Source: Raffaelea ambrosiae (lineage: Eukaryota > Ascomycota > Sordariomycetes > Ophiostomatales > Ophiostomataceae). From it: a DNA stretch of 64,000 nt. Every line of letters starts with the position of its first letter. Within the stretch, counting starts at the first letter, position 1. Location: contig PCDI01000009.1 of the NCBI GenBank assembly GCA_002778195.1, positions 832,725 to 896,724 of the forward strand, given 5' to 3'. Shown here piece after piece: positions 1 to 12,630 of this stretch. A program made the position numbers and the translations under genes. The notes under the pieces are model-generated. The model searched no databases, was not told where the DNA came from, and saw nothing but the letters and a program-made list of their open reading frames with translations.

Positions 1-1069
1 AGACCAAGGGAGGATTGCTCAATGGACCAATGAGGCGTCGACGAAAGGTGGGAAAGAGCCACCCAAGCGTAAGCCAGACCGTCTCACCATGGCAAGCTGG
101 CCCTTCACTTTGGGCATAAGGAGCAGCAGCAGGAGCAAGAAGGAATTCACTAGCGAGGGAAAAGGCGCAGGGTTCCCCCCAAAAGAAGAAAGGAAAAATC
201 CACACTAACGGTAGACAGGATGGAAGAACACGTGGAAATTTGGCATGGCGCGCCGGTCTTCTTTTGGGGGGCGCACCCTCCAACCCGATCGCTGGATAGT
301 TCTTCATAATACTTGTACAAGGAAAAGGCGCAAAAGCGAGGGTGGAGCCGAAGGGGAGAGAAGGAAAAAGACGCAGACCAAAAAGACGGGGTGGTCATAC
401 AAAGTCATATACCGTGTAACTACTATCAATAGTCATATGCCATAGCAACAAGGCCAGCAGCAAGGGGAAAAAAAAAGTACATCCCCTATCCATACATTTT
501 GTGCCGAAGGCGGATGTACTGGGAAATTCCATCGACTGAGAACTAACTAATACTTTTCTCTTTTCTTGGTAGTACAACAAATCTGCACTTGTTGTTAGCA
601 TCCTCCACTAATCAGACTTGTACGAGTGCGGCCCTGTCGAGACCACAGGGACGCCGCAGCGTGGGAACAGGGGCACGCGGCGAGCAGGGGGGTTGAATGC
701 AGGCTCATGTGGTTCATTGAAGAAGATTAAGAAGACGCTGCATGTCTTGTTGTGGGTTATCTTTTTTTTTCTTTTTTCTCTCTTTTAGTTACGACGACTG
801 TCAGGGACTCGATGAGCAATTGCTTTGCAAGCAGAAAAAAACGAAAAAAAAGAAAAGAAAGGATGCCAGTCGGAGGAACAAGGCGCCTGAGAAACAATGT
901 CTGAGATCAAGGTGTCTGAGGACAAGGCTGGTTCCCTGTTTCTGGGCGTATTCCCAGTCGACAGTTGTTGTGTGTTTCTGCGGTGTAGTTAGCTACGATG
1001 TAAGAGACCCTGCTCTGTGCTTGTGCGCGAATGCTTCTTTTCTTCTTTTCTTTCCCGCCCTTGCTTAGT

Positions 1070-1118
1070 TTCTCGTTTCTAGTTTCCAGGTTCTAGTTTC
1101 CAGGTTCTAGTTTCTTGG
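1070..1118. repeat. short tandem repeat, unit about 16 bases
   Basis: About three imperfect copies of a unit reading TTTCTAGTTTCCAGG / TTCTAGTTTCCAGG lie head to tail in non-coding DNA. This is a small minisatellite with no coding role visible. Confidence 0.7.
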
Positions 1119-2468
1119 CTTTGGCGGGTCGCTCTTGTTTTTAGGCATGCACGCGCATCTCGTATCTCGTCGAGTCAAATGCTTCATTCAACATTGTCGC
1201 TGTGGTAAAAAAACAAGACAGCCCCATACGTATGGCCCATGCATTCCCTCGTGGCTGCTAGACACGTTTTTTTAGCCTGGGTCCAAGACAGTATCTTACC
1301 CATGGCATAGGCACGCCGAAGAAGTGTACCCCGTCCTGGCCTATCGCCCTCCCTTGGTTGTCAGTCAAAAAAAGGGCGAAAGGGGGCAACAGCAACCACG
1401 TTTTTTTTGTTGGCGCTTATTTGTTTTTTTCTTTCTTCTTTCTTCTTTCTTCTTTCTTGTTTCACGAGGACGCGTGTCTGGACCAATCCGAAGCCTCGAC
1501 TCGCTTGCTGTCTTGCCATACCGAAGACGGAGAATGCCACATGGTTGGCCAGAGGGCTGGGACACGAACTGCCTTTTTGGCACGAGTAAGACCACGTTCT
1601 TTGGAACAAGGGAGAGACAGGCAGAAAACAAAGAACGACAAAGGAGAGAATCAACCCGGAACGGGAATGGGCACTGGAATAGGCACTGTTCCCGCGGAGG
1701 AGACGGAGGCGAGGCGAGCGAGCGAGCAAGCCAGCGAGCCCGCGCGCGAGAGAGGGAGGCAAAAACGGTTTGTTCTCCCACGCGGACAGGCTGGGAGTAA
1801 CGGCATGGAGCAAAAGTGCGGTTCCCGAGTGTCTGATACTAGGCAGAATGGAGGAAAAGTCCGAGCCCCCCCCAAGTCCCGGCGAGGCGGCCGGGAAGGC
1901 GGGCAGGTGCCATGCAGACGGGGCAAGCCACAAAGGCCAAAGGCTAAGCCACAAAGGCACACAAAGACAGCGAGTCCAAACTACGATAGTCGTCGACTAC
2001 TCTTAGTGTAGCTAATACACATAGTACTCGCTCGTACAGGGACCCCCCCCCCCCCAGGGGAGACCTGGCCCCTAGCCAAGCCGGCGGATGTGCGGGCCTT
2101 GTGCATCACATACTCTGTAACAACGGAAAGGATTGACAGAATGCTCCGGACGGATTGGTTCTAGTGCCGCTGCAGAGATCCAGGAGGTGGTGAACGATCC
2201 CTACGGCTGTGCCATGTTGTCTGTCTTCGCCCCTAGTGACAGGACTAGGCGCCATAGCATCCGTGGTAGGCTCCCCCAGCGGTGGGACGCGTGGACGAGG
2301 GAGAGGACCCAAGACAGGACAAGAGGACAAGACGGACCCAAGACAAGACTCAAGACATGCTGCTGCACAGCGTCTTGTAAGAATGGACAACTCCTAGTGA
2401 TGTTGTGGTCGCCCGTGACAGCTGTCATGTCTACACAATTCGTACGCTCGAATGTCGTCTCATGTTTT

Positions 2469-2516
2469 TGGGGGGGGGGGGGGGGGCTTTTTGGCTTTTT
2501 GGCTTTTTGGCTTTTT
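2469..2516. repeat. poly-G run plus GGCTTTTT x4
   Basis: A run of about 18 G is followed directly by four exact copies of the 8-base unit GGCTTTTT (2485-2516). Such a G run can form quadruplex structures and is prone to sequencing length error. Confidence 0.85.
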
Positions 2517-3105
2517 AAGTTTTGGCCTTTTCTTTTCTTTTCCTCCATCCCTCTTCTGTCTCGTCCCCCCTTTCTTTGTTTTGAGCTTCGTCTTTTCATC
2601 CTCATTCTGTCCGTGTTTGATCCCAATGTCACCTGCATGCACTGTCGCTCCAAACAAGTCCAAGAAGAAGAGACCGAGTCCAAGTCCAAGTCCAAGACCG
2701 AGCCCTCAGTCCCAAGTCTCCAGTCCCAAGTCTCCAGGTTTCCTTAGTTCCCTAGTAGTTGCATGCCTTCTTTGTCCGTGCATGTGCATGCACATTGTAG
2801 CAAACTCGAGTGCATACACCGCAAACTAGCATCTTGACATCGTCTCTTGCTAGCCCTGTCTGTGCCCCTCGTCTTTCCCTTGGCTCGCGCGTCCCCTCGG
2901 CCGGTGTTCTGAATCTCTTCTCTAACCCCCCTGGTCGCCTCCCAAACTGGATCGTCCTTGTTCCGTCCTTCCCCACCCCCTGCAAAGAGCCTGCCACACC
3001 CACGTTCTCTCTCGCTCTCTCTCCCATGCTGTGTGTCTGGTTCTCCACGCGTTGTGGTGTGTTGTCCGTGGTGCACTCACACTTGCATGCCGTTGCCAGT
3101 ATTGA

Positions 3106-3124
3106 GTGTGTGTGTGTGTGTGTG
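3106..3124. repeat. (GT)n microsatellite
   Basis: Uninterrupted GT dinucleotide repeat in non-coding DNA. Confidence 0.9.
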
Positions 3125-3601
3125 CCTTTTCTTTTTGCGCCCGCACCAGGGCATGTACAGCAGATCATGAGTCGGCCTTCCTTTGCCTTTCCCCTGCTCA
3201 TGCTTTTTTTCTTTTCTTTTCTCCCTCCATGTCCTGTACGTTTGCTGATCGCGTTCCTCGCTCGCCCGCCCCCTTGCTAGCTCTGTTTCGCTCTCGATGC
3301 CATTTTACCTGTTCTGTACATACCTGTACATACGATAGTAGCATCGTGCACTTTCTGCCTGCATGTATATTTTTGTTATTGTCTATTTTCAGTTTCATTG
3401 TTCCCCCCCCTCTTTACTGCTTTTGGCCCGTTATTGATCTGTGTGGCCACTGGCCGGCCTCTTTCCGTCCCCCATGCTTTCCCTTCCTGCCCTACTGCTG
3501 TACAGTACGTTAAGCGAACGGATCTTTTGTAGCAAGGGATGACCATGGGGGGGGGACAGGGGGTCGCAGCGCGCACAGGGCGTATTCGTAACAAAAAGAA
3601 A

Positions 3602-3625
3602 AGAGAGAGAGAGAGAGAGAGAGAG
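3602..3625. repeat. (AG)n microsatellite
   Basis: Twelve AG dinucleotides in a row in non-coding DNA. Confidence 0.9.
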
Positions 3626-4602
3626 GCGATCATATGAGATTAGCCTTTGTTTCTGGAATGTCCCGCTCTGCACTTACTTTGTTCGTCTGTCCCTGATCCT
3701 GTCCCCTGTCCGCCTCCGCCTCCCCCCTCTTCCCTTGGTTTTGATCTGACAAACTGTATCTGGGTAGTCGAAAGATACGGTGTACATGGCCAGCAGATAC
3801 GTTTCTGTGCCTGTGCGCAAAGTGTTCCAAAACATGGGAAGAAAGAAACCACCCAGCCCCTCAAGCAAACCGGAAGGCCAACGCGCCGAAAAGGACCGTG
3901 TCAAGTCTTGAGTGGGTGGCGTTTGGCAAGGTCTGCGACAGACGCCAAACTCGAAACTCTTTTATTTTTTGGCCTTTGCCATGCTCTGCCAAGGTCTCTC
4001 TCTCTCTCTCCGCGCTGCCATGCGCAAAACAAAAATACACAGTTCAGTCCACAGTCGGTTCACGGTCCAGGTCACGGTCTAGTCCATGCATGGTCTGGTT
4101 GTCTTGTGTGTCGCGACCCAAAGCTTCGTCCGTCCTGTCCCAGAGCTCCGTCCATGTGGTGTTGACAGGCTCAGACATGGCGGTCTCCCTTGCGTCCCGC
4201 CAGAACAATATGCTCTGTGCTCGTTAGTTTAGTTAGTTTCTGCCTTGACCACTCTATGTTTTAGCTGTCGGAACAGTTTCCGATTCCGTGTAGTGGTGAA
4301 GGCCATAAAAATATATATATAAAATAAAAAATATAAAAAATATAAAAATCAAATCAAAAAAGGGCGGCCACGCGCGCTGTCTCACTCTCTCGTCCCAAGA
4401 TTGTCCAGACGGAGAAACACAAGAAATAACAGAATGGGCATGTTCTGGTTCTAGTTCAATAGTCTCGTGGATGACGGGGCGGAGTGCCCACCTTCTTTTG
4501 GTGTCGTCGGCGCCTTTGTGTTTTGCACTTGGGTGGAAGCCCGTCCGTCGTCCGTCTCTCGTGTCTTTGTGTGGCGCCCGTCCCAGGGGACAACTCACCC
4601 AG

Positions 4603-4672
4603 AGACAGGCAGACAGGCAGACAGGCGAGACAGGCAGAGAGACAGGCAGAGAGACAGGCACAGACAGGCCAG
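4603..4672. repeat. GACAGGCA-type tandem repeat
   Basis: A run of imperfect GACAGGCA / GAGACAGGCA units. It is purine-rich on the + strand and gives spurious open frames full of Arg, Gln and Asp. Confidence 0.8.
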
Positions 4673-6012
4673 ACACATAGAGAACTATGGAAACGCCCCT
4701 GCAGAAAAGCCACCGGCGGCGCTCCCAAAAGCATGAAGGAAAAACGTGTCCCCCTTCCTGCTGCGCCAGTATGTGCTCACATGTGCTGGTTAATGTGTGC
4801 TGATGTGTGCTACCGACTTTGTATCTGACGGCTGTCTGTTGGGTCGTCCCCTCTCAGGGTGGTGGCTGGCTCTTGGCTTGTTCTGTTGGGGCGAAACGCA
4901 GCTCTCCCGCTAGCGCTCCTTGCTCTCGGTTCTCCCACAGTGGACGAGAAGGGATGGTCATTGGCCTCTCCGAATGGACCGGTCCATGGGGTCCATGGGG
5001 TCCATGGCCTTGGGACGCAGACTACGAGCCAGTAGTCTCGGAGACTGGAGGCAGGAAAAGGGGACACACGCACTGCCACAACGACAAAAACAGACATCCT
5101 ACTATGTAAGTCTACATGAGGAAAGTGATATTCCCAGAAAGGAAAGGGGGTTACAAGACAGGGCCGTGACTGCCGTGGTATCTGTCCTCGTCTCTTCTAC
5201 CCTCATCCCTTTCGTCCCTCCTCTTCCCGTTTTGCCTTTTGTGATGGCCATGAAGAACGATCTTCTCGCTCACCTCGGGCTCGGGGGAAAGAGGAGGGTC
5301 CCCTTTCCGGAGACAGCACGGAGCCGAGGGGACGGGGATGGGGAGAAACGACGACAGCGAGACAAGGCGAAGTGAGGGGGAGGGGTTTATTTTTTATTTT
5401 TTATTTTTTATTTTGCAAAATGAGGGAAGGCCAAGGAGAGAAACCAGTGGCAAAAAAAAAGATAGGAAAAAAAGAAAAAAAAAATAGATTTGCTTCAAGA
5501 TTTGAGTAATTCGAGGACAAGCAGAAACAAGGGTTTTTGGGTTTTTGGGTTTTGGGGGTTTTTTTTTCTTTTTTTTTCTTTTTTGCTGACCAGGCATTGA
5601 CGCGAACATGCACAAATGGCGGCAAACCGTATGACCAGGGGTGGTTTAAGGTGTAGGCACAGGACGACAAGGCGACGATCTTTTTGGGCGACGGCCAAGG
5701 GATGGTCAGAGAAAGAGGAGGAGGAGGAGCACCCAGGCCCAGCACAGGTGCGTGCATCATCCGTGTGTGATCACGATCGGAACAAATCTGCACAGATCAG
5801 AGGAGTTCTGGAACAGGCCAGGACAGACAAGAGAGAAAAGACGATGCGGCACAGGCATTGATTGGCAGTGCTTAATCCATCCTGCCTTTGGTTGCACAGA
5901 GAGAACCAGGAGCGCCAGAGCACCGACCGGCATAAGATCCACCTGGCCATCCGGTCACAGGCATGAAGCTGTTGTGGCCTCACCGCGTTTGACGGGGGGT
6001 GCGTGCACACAA

Positions 6013-6081
6013 CAGACACGGACAGACACAGACAGACACAGACACAGACACAGACACAGACACAGACACACAGACACACAC
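6013..6081. repeat. (ACAGAC)n / (CACAGA)n repeat
   Basis: Consecutive hexanucleotide units of the ACAGAC/ACACAG type in non-coding DNA. The apparent open frames of alternating Asp-Thr codons are the repeat itself, not a gene. Confidence 0.85.
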
Positions 6082-9000
6082 GCGAGCAAAACCAGACGGT
6101 TCTACACCGTGGAGGCTCAAAATCCAGACAACGAAAGTCGGGGTTGGCAGCACTCCCGGTTCCAGAAGCAGGGTTGTTTGGGGCACACACACACAAGGCC
6201 AACGGGATGTTGCCTGAGCCTTGTTTTTTGTTCTTGGCTTGGGATCTTGCGTTTACACATTGTTGGTATTTCCCCGTACAGAGTCCCCCTCCCGTCTCAA
6301 GTCGTGCACATCCGCGAAGACCACCCCTGCGTCGCAAAACGACGGTGACGTATGGCAGAGGCTGGCTCTGGCCGGCCATGCCTTTTTCTCTAGCCATGGA
6401 CTGCTCTTCGGGGGGTGGCAACAGGAAACCAAAGACCAACAAAGCTCACCGAAAACGGCAACATCCCCATCACGCAAAGTGGTCCGTGGTGCCCATGCGG
6501 AAGTTGCCATGAGCTACTATGTGACTAGACGTACTGTGTAGGAAGAGGAACGATCTCGTGTATAGGCTGGTTGGGTTGGTTCTCGTCCTGCCTGCGCATT
6601 GCATTGTGGACGGTGTCTGGGAAATTCCGTCAGGCAGGGCCGACTGCATGGTTCCGGTCTCGTGGTTGTTTCCTTTGTTTGGGGATTGCATTTGGTTGGA
6701 ACCACGCGGCGGGAGCGGCGGCCCTCGTTATGGCCTTTTTTCTTTCACTCTGTACGACAGCTGCCGTGTACGGTGTAGTTGCTGTCCTGACTCAGGCTCG
6801 ACAGGCTAAGCTGTTGAAGAATTGCGTGGTTGGAGAGATAGCAAAATGGAAAAAAAGAAGCAGTGAACAAAAGAAGAGTCCACCAAACCGACCAGCCCCC
6901 CAAAGACAGCCCAAGATGGAGATGGAGAACATGGGCAAGTCCGCCAGAAGCGTCAAAGAGAGCGAAAGAGAGAGAAAGAGGACATCCAAACTCGCACGCC
7001 CCCTCCCACAGACACCGAAACCCAACGTCGTCCCTGCCTTTCGGCGAGCCGTGGTGGCTTGTCCGCTCGGTACGCTAGGCGGGTTCGCTTGCAGAGGAGT
7101 GCGACAGAAATGGGAAAAAAATGCGCTTTTTGCCCTCCACCAAAGTACCGTACTCCCCCCTCCACCCCCGTACACCAGCGAGTAAAAACGGGAACAGGAC
7201 AGAGACATACAGAGACAGGAGCGTCCCAGCTGGGGGGGAAGCTGGGGCCAGTGAGCGTGCTGCGACAGGACAGGGGAGCCGTAAGTGGTTAGAGGGACCT
7301 GCAAGCTGTGTTTTTGTGCAGTATTTCTCTTTTTTTGTCTCTTTTTTCAGTGTATCCCTCTTTTTTTTCTCTTTTTTTTCTCTTTTTTCAGTGTATCCCT
7401 CTTTTTTTTTTCCTCTTTTTTTTTCTCTTTTTTTTCTCTTTTTTCTCTTTTTTCTCTTATTCGCATGTCTTGCCTTTCTTTCCTTCTTCCCTCTGTCAGA
7501 ATATGCATGTACTTCTCGCATGTACGATCTATTTTATATTTTATATTGATTTTTTCCATTTTCCCCCTATGTGAGACTGCTATGGTAGAAAGGCGCCTTG
7601 GCTGAGGAAGGGTGTTGCAGACGAAGGGGGGGGGGGGGCCACAGCAAGAGGCGCAATGACAGAAGCCGGCCCTGAGACTGGAACACAGCCCTGCTTGTCG
7701 TTCCTTCACTTCGCACCAAGGAAACAAGTTGCTCTGCCACTCTCCCACTCTGCCACTTTCCCGCTCCTTCGCGCCCTGGCCGGTTTTCCTCAACCTAGCC
7801 TGCTTGCCTGGTCTTTCTGGGAGCTGCTCAAAATAACTTGTATTCTACATTGTACTGCTCGTACTAATACACAATACGAGATACTCGAAATGTCTCCGCC
7901 TTGTGGCCGTCCGGGCCGTCTGTCTCGCCTGTCTCGCCTGTCTCGCGTGGCGCATAGGCCTCGTGGGATCGAGGGCGGCCGCCCAGAGCCCAGTCCGAGG
8001 CTACTGGGCTTTAGGGGGTCTTGCTACATAGTATAGCACATAGCAACGAGCTGCCCTGCTCTCTGACCATGCGAGAGACTACCAGTAGCGACGAGGCGAA
8101 CTATCAACGGCCCCAACAACAGCGCCAACACGCCTGGCCGGAGGCCACAAGAGCCTGTTCTCTGGGTCGCCCGGGCCTGTCTCCGTGGTGGTTTCGGGGG
8201 AGGACTTGTTCGTCTTTGTCTCGTCGGCAAATTCCTTTCCCAGCGCACAGCACGACACATGTGATGCATAACTGGGGAAAGAACCAACCGTTCTCTCACA
8301 GTTCCGTCTACAGCCCCGTCTCATACGGAGTACTTGCCGGCTCCCGTTGTTTGGGCACGCCATTTGATAGCGGCACCCCATATTGGCAGCATGGCCATAC
8401 GACTCCGTACTATGTTCGGTAGCCAGAGACAATCTTATTCAAATGAGAAAGGCACCGTCAACGACCAGTACAGAATAAAAATAAAAACAACAGCGCACGA
8501 GCGTCGCTCCAGGATGGTCCCGATGCACCTCGAGTCGGAGCCCTGGCCAGCCTGCACCTCCAGCGCCTCCTGGCGATGGATGCCGGGACATCACTGCATG
8601 CAGAGTTACATGGCACCTCGAGCACGTAGTAGCCTTTCTTTTTGGCGTCGTTGGCGTTGCGTTGGTGCGCGAGCGCTGTGGCGTGGGCGTGGATTACGAG
8701 CAGCAGTACGGGCACAGGCGTGCTAATAGCACCACTATAGCATGTACTCTGTATGTGCGAGCACACCTCCCCGACCGCACACGCCCCAGGGTGGCCCAGG
8801 GCGTGGCTCGCGCAGGGCGTGGCTCCAGCAGGGCGTGTGGCCGCCTCCTCGTCCCCTTGCTCCTCTGATCAGCACTTGGGTTCCATCACGCATCCCTGGT
8901 CTAGCGGCGCACACCTTCTCAGGGCCCTCGGGTCGGACCCACACACAATTTGTGACAGATGCTCCGCTGGCTAGTAGAGGATCAACGGTGTGGATTTGTG

Positions 9001-9344
9001 GATTTTGATTTTGTGGATTGACGCTTCTTGGAGGGGGGGGGATCTGATGGAATAACGCTGTCTGGGTTGTTGTGTGGCCCTTTCCTCTGCCTGGACACGC
9101 TAAACTCTATACGGCGCGAACATGTTCTTTTCTGGTGGTGGCCCCCCCCCCCTGGTCGTTCGTCGTGCCCTTGTTCGTTCCCTGTCTCTTGGTCGTTTTG
9201 CCTGCTTTCTGCTAGTTCTACGGGCCATGCTCCGTGCGCTACTCTGCAACTACTACAGTCACTACCAGTTATTGCTGGCTTTCTGTTCTTGCGCTCGCTT
9301 GGCCTTGCTCTCTTACATGGTTGTGTATGTCGTCGATGCATACT

Positions 9345-9350
9345 TATAAA
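9345..9350 (+). promoter_or_regulatory. TATA box of the C2H2 factor gene
   Basis: TATAAA is followed at once by a long CT-rich tract (about 9357-9440), the usual layout of a fungal TATA plus pyrimidine-rich initiator. A CA/AAC-rich leader with no ATG runs from there to the start codon at 9790. That implies an unusually long, ATG-free 5' leader of roughly 350-400 bases. Promoter identity is inferred from position and composition. Confidence 0.65.
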
Positions 9351-9789
9351 GTTTCCACCCCTCCCCGTCTTCTTCTTCTTCTTCTCTCCTCCCCTCCCCA
9401 TTCCATCTTCACTTTAGACATTCTTTTTTCTTTCTCTTCTCGAGAAGTCATAACCAACACACACATCTTGCAACAACAACAATACACAACAACAACACCA
9501 CACTCTTGATATAATCCCAGCTGGCTCTTGGTTTTCACCTACTTCTATACCCTAATCCCAACTTACACAACACAACCACACCTGTTCGACAAACTTAATA
9601 TATATCATCACCTCTTTTTCGTCGACTAATTCTCACCACCGTGATACCTTGGACAACAGCAGCAGCAGCAACAGAGCACAAACCACGATAACACTACCTA
9701 CATTGGACCTTGACACACCAAAAAAGGCAACAACCTACAACACACTCGACCATCCCCACGCCCACGCCCACAACCACACACATCTCACA

Positions 9790-11138
9790 ATGGCCACATA
9801 TTACACAAGCCAGCCGGCGAGCCAATATGGCTATGTCCAGCAACCACAAGGCCCACCGTCACCACCCATGGACGACACCTCGCGCTGCTCGCTCCCCTCC
9901 ATCTCCAACCTGCTGGACCTCGCCGACCAGGGCTCGCCCACCTCGGAGAGCTCACCACAGTCCCAGCAGATGCAGCAGCAACAAGAATTTTCCTTTAACA
10001 GTAGGTGCTACCCGCAGAGAGAGAGAGAGAGTCATGGAGGAAAATGACACGACTGAAGATGCAAAAAAAAAAAGAAAAAAAAACCTAACATTCCCACGCA
10101 GCACAACCCTCGCGGCCAAGCACACGGCCCAGCTCTTCCCACTACTCTTCCAGCAACAACACCAGCAATGCCGCTGCCGCCGCCGCCGCCGGCATGGTGC
10201 GCGGCGGTGTCCTGCCGCCCACGCCGCCCATGACCTCGGAAGCGTCCTTTGGCGGCTACGACTCGCCCTCGACCAAGTCGGTCAGCCAGCTGCCCACCAA
10301 CGCCGCCGCCGCTGCCATGGCCGCCGCCGTGGCCAGCAGCAACTACTACTTCGAGGCCACGCCGCCACCGCAGTCCAGCAGCGGCAGCACCACCAGCAGC
10401 CACGAGATGATGGAGCGGATGGAGGTGCCGTCCCGACACAGCTCGCTGCCGCCAGCACATTACCAGCAACAGCAGCACATCCCACAACAGCAACAACAGC
10501 AACAACAACAACTACGACCGCAACAACAACAACAACAGCCTCACCACCACCTCCACCACCACCAGCAGACACCACCACCACAACCGACGACCCGGATGCC
10601 CGTGGTCATGCCGACGGCCGCCGCATACGGGAACGCCGCCTATGCCGCCGCCACTATGACCGCCTCGCCCGCCGCATACATGAGCCACCAGCCCGCCGCC
10701 ATGACCTCGTACTACCCGGCCATGCAGTCCACGCCGCCACCGCAATCACAACATCAACAACAACAGCAGCAGCAGCAGCAACAACAACAACAACAGTCCC
10801 AGCTTTCGGCGCTGTACTACCAGCGTCCGCTGCCGCCGAACTTTGCCCTGCCGATGATGCAGCACCAGCCGCACCCGCACCAGCAGCCGTCGCCGTGGCA
10901 GCACCACCACTACATCTCGCCGTCGGCGGCGGCGGCGTTTCCGCAGTCGCAGGACCGGTACATCTGCCCGACGTGCAACAAGGCGTTTTCGCGGCCGAGC
11001 TCGCTGCGGATCCACAGCCACTCGCACACGGGGGAGAAGCCGTTCAAGTGTCCGCATGCGGGCTGCGGCAAGGCCTTTAGCGTGCGCAGCAACATGAAGC
11101 GCCACGAGCGCGGCTGCCACAACTACGAGAGTCGTTAA
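9790..11138 (+). CDS. C2H2 zinc-finger transcription factor (MtfA-like)
   Basis: Two exons, 9790-10000 and 10102-11138, give 415 residues. The donor GTAGGT at 10001 and acceptor CACGCAG at 10101 keep the frame across a phase-1 intron. ATG 9790 (context CACAATGGCC) is the first ATG in frame. Two C-terminal C2H2 fingers are visible: Cys359, Cys362, His375, His379 and Cys387, Cys392, His405, His410, joined by a canonical HTGEKPF linker. The rest is disordered: Pro/Ser-rich near the N terminus with a short conserved-looking SLPSISNLLDLAD motif, then Ala- and Gln-rich tracts (long CAA/CAG runs near 10490-10540 and 10750-10797). The finger spacing and sequence resemble the mould MtfA/Rsv-type regulators of development and secondary metabolism. 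That family assignment is from memory and is less certain than the C2H2 call. It is a nuclear DNA-binding protein by inference, and stands alone in a long non-coding region, as developmental regulators often do. Confidence 0.9.
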
Positions 11139-12254
11139 GGACGAGAGAGAAGGGGGGGGGGGGCGCCGTTCACAGAGACGACGGCGACGACGGGCGACCA
11201 AATGGCTGCTTTCTCCTGACCAACATCTTCTTCCTCTTTTTTTTTTATCTCCTTTTCTTTCTCATGACTTGGATGGGACATGTCTATTAGAGTTCAGCAA
11301 ATGCTACGCCAATTGGGTCACGATCTCCTTTGTTTCGGGTCTGGTTTCTGGTTTCTTTTTCTTTTTTTTTTGTGCCTTGTGCTATACACAAAAAAAAAAT
11401 CGAAAGTACATTGGGTACTTTTTTCCTTCTTCGGTTTCGGTATACTTTTTCTTGTCCCCCCGACCTGCTACAAACACGACACACCCCCGGGGTGGTGGTG
11501 GTGGGTAGTTCTCGGGAAAGGGAAAGGGAGTGGCGGCGCTTTGAACAAACAAAACAAACCCCCCCTCCCAGAGAGAAAGGGAAGGGGGAGGGGACCAAAA
11601 AAACAAAACAAACAACGGCGCTATGATGTTCTTGAGGGAGGGGGGGGAGCGGGTTGGGTGAATTGCTTTTTTTTTCTTCTTTTCTTTTGAACTTGTCATT
11701 ACTGTTTTCTTTTCGGTGTGTGTCCTGTTTTTTTTTCTCCCGCTGTTTGAGAGCTCATGTATCCCAACTGCCACATACGTGTGGTATGTTTGTTTTTATT
11801 TGTCTGTTTCCTTTTCTTGGTTCTCATCTTGTTGGCTTTTTCTTTTTTACCCTTGTGTGCTTTATTTTTTTGGTTTTGGTTTTGTTTTGTTACCTACGGG
11901 CACATTGGGTGTGCGCGGGCGTCTTGACAAACTGTGTTTTTTTTGGATCTTTTTCTATTTTGGACAACCATACTTGTTTGTGTTCTATTTTACTTGCAAA
12001 GCGATATACTCCTCTTGGGACGGAAGGCCAGCGAAAAGGAACGCCCACCCCCTTTTTTTTATTTTTTATTTCCTCTACGAGGAACTCCAATATCAAAGTT
12101 TCCCCAAACCATTTGTCTCTTTCCCAAAGTGAAAAAGTGTCTCTGGAACACATGTGCTTGAATGCCTTGCTCGGACAATCGCCTACGTCTTTTGCCTTTC
12201 AATAGTTTGGCTCTGGCCAATGTGGCGGCTCGACCCATGTCCCCTCCCACCCCT

Positions 12255-12290
12255 GGTCCTTGTGGTCCTTGTGGTCCTTGAGGTCCTTGT
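12255..12290. repeat. GGTCCTTGT x4 tandem repeat
   Basis: Four 9-base units, three exact and one with a single change (GGTCCTTGA), in non-coding DNA. Confidence 0.9.
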
Positions 12291-12615
12291 CAAACATGGC
12301 ATTCTTGCCATTGTCCCATCTTCCATGGCGCGCTCTTTTGGGGGTTTGGTTTCCTTTTTTCTTGGGTACTACCTACAGGCAAAACCTCGGCCCAGAAACA
12401 CCCGGCCCGGCTGGGTTCTCGTGTGTGTGGTTTCTTGGTTGCCCCCTCTGTCTGGTTCCCGTGTGCTCCTGTGTGTGATGTCTTCTTGGCCCCCGACTCC
12501 TGTATTGTCCGTGCTTGGTTCACCCTTGTATGGCTTCCCGTAGGTTCTTCCGCCCGCCTTGGCTGGGACTGAGGCTGAGAACCGGCAAGGGAGAGGAGAC
12601 ACTTGCCTTGCCTTT

Positions 12616-12630
12616 CTACATAGTATGTAG
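12616..12630. repeat. ACATAGTA palindrome (15 bases)
   Basis: CTACATA-G-TATGTAG is an inverted repeat with a single central base. It is one of the larger members of the dispersed ACATAGTA family found only in the left part of the window. Confidence 0.85.

Larger units (their letters stand above)
1..9344. other. gene-poor region, no supported gene
   Basis: I see no gene here. Open frames are short, low in complexity, overlap on both strands and show neither the G/C-ending codon bias nor the splice-linked continuity of the real genes further right. The stretch is dominated by poly-pyrimidine and poly-purine runs, G or C homopolymers (near 2041, 2469, 7628), dinucleotide repeats and short tandem repeats, with several copies of the octamer ACATAGTA/TACTATGT (2019, 5100, 6515, 8026, 8408). 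It may hold distal regulatory DNA for the C2H2 factor gene that follows, or non-coding transcripts. Neither can be shown from sequence. Confidence 0.7.

Noticed and set aside
9710..11080. 456-codon + strand open frame overlapping the C2H2 gene
   Set aside because: It is a shifted frame through CAN-rich repeats giving Thr/Ala/His runs. The real frame carries the zinc fingers and needs one well-supported intron.
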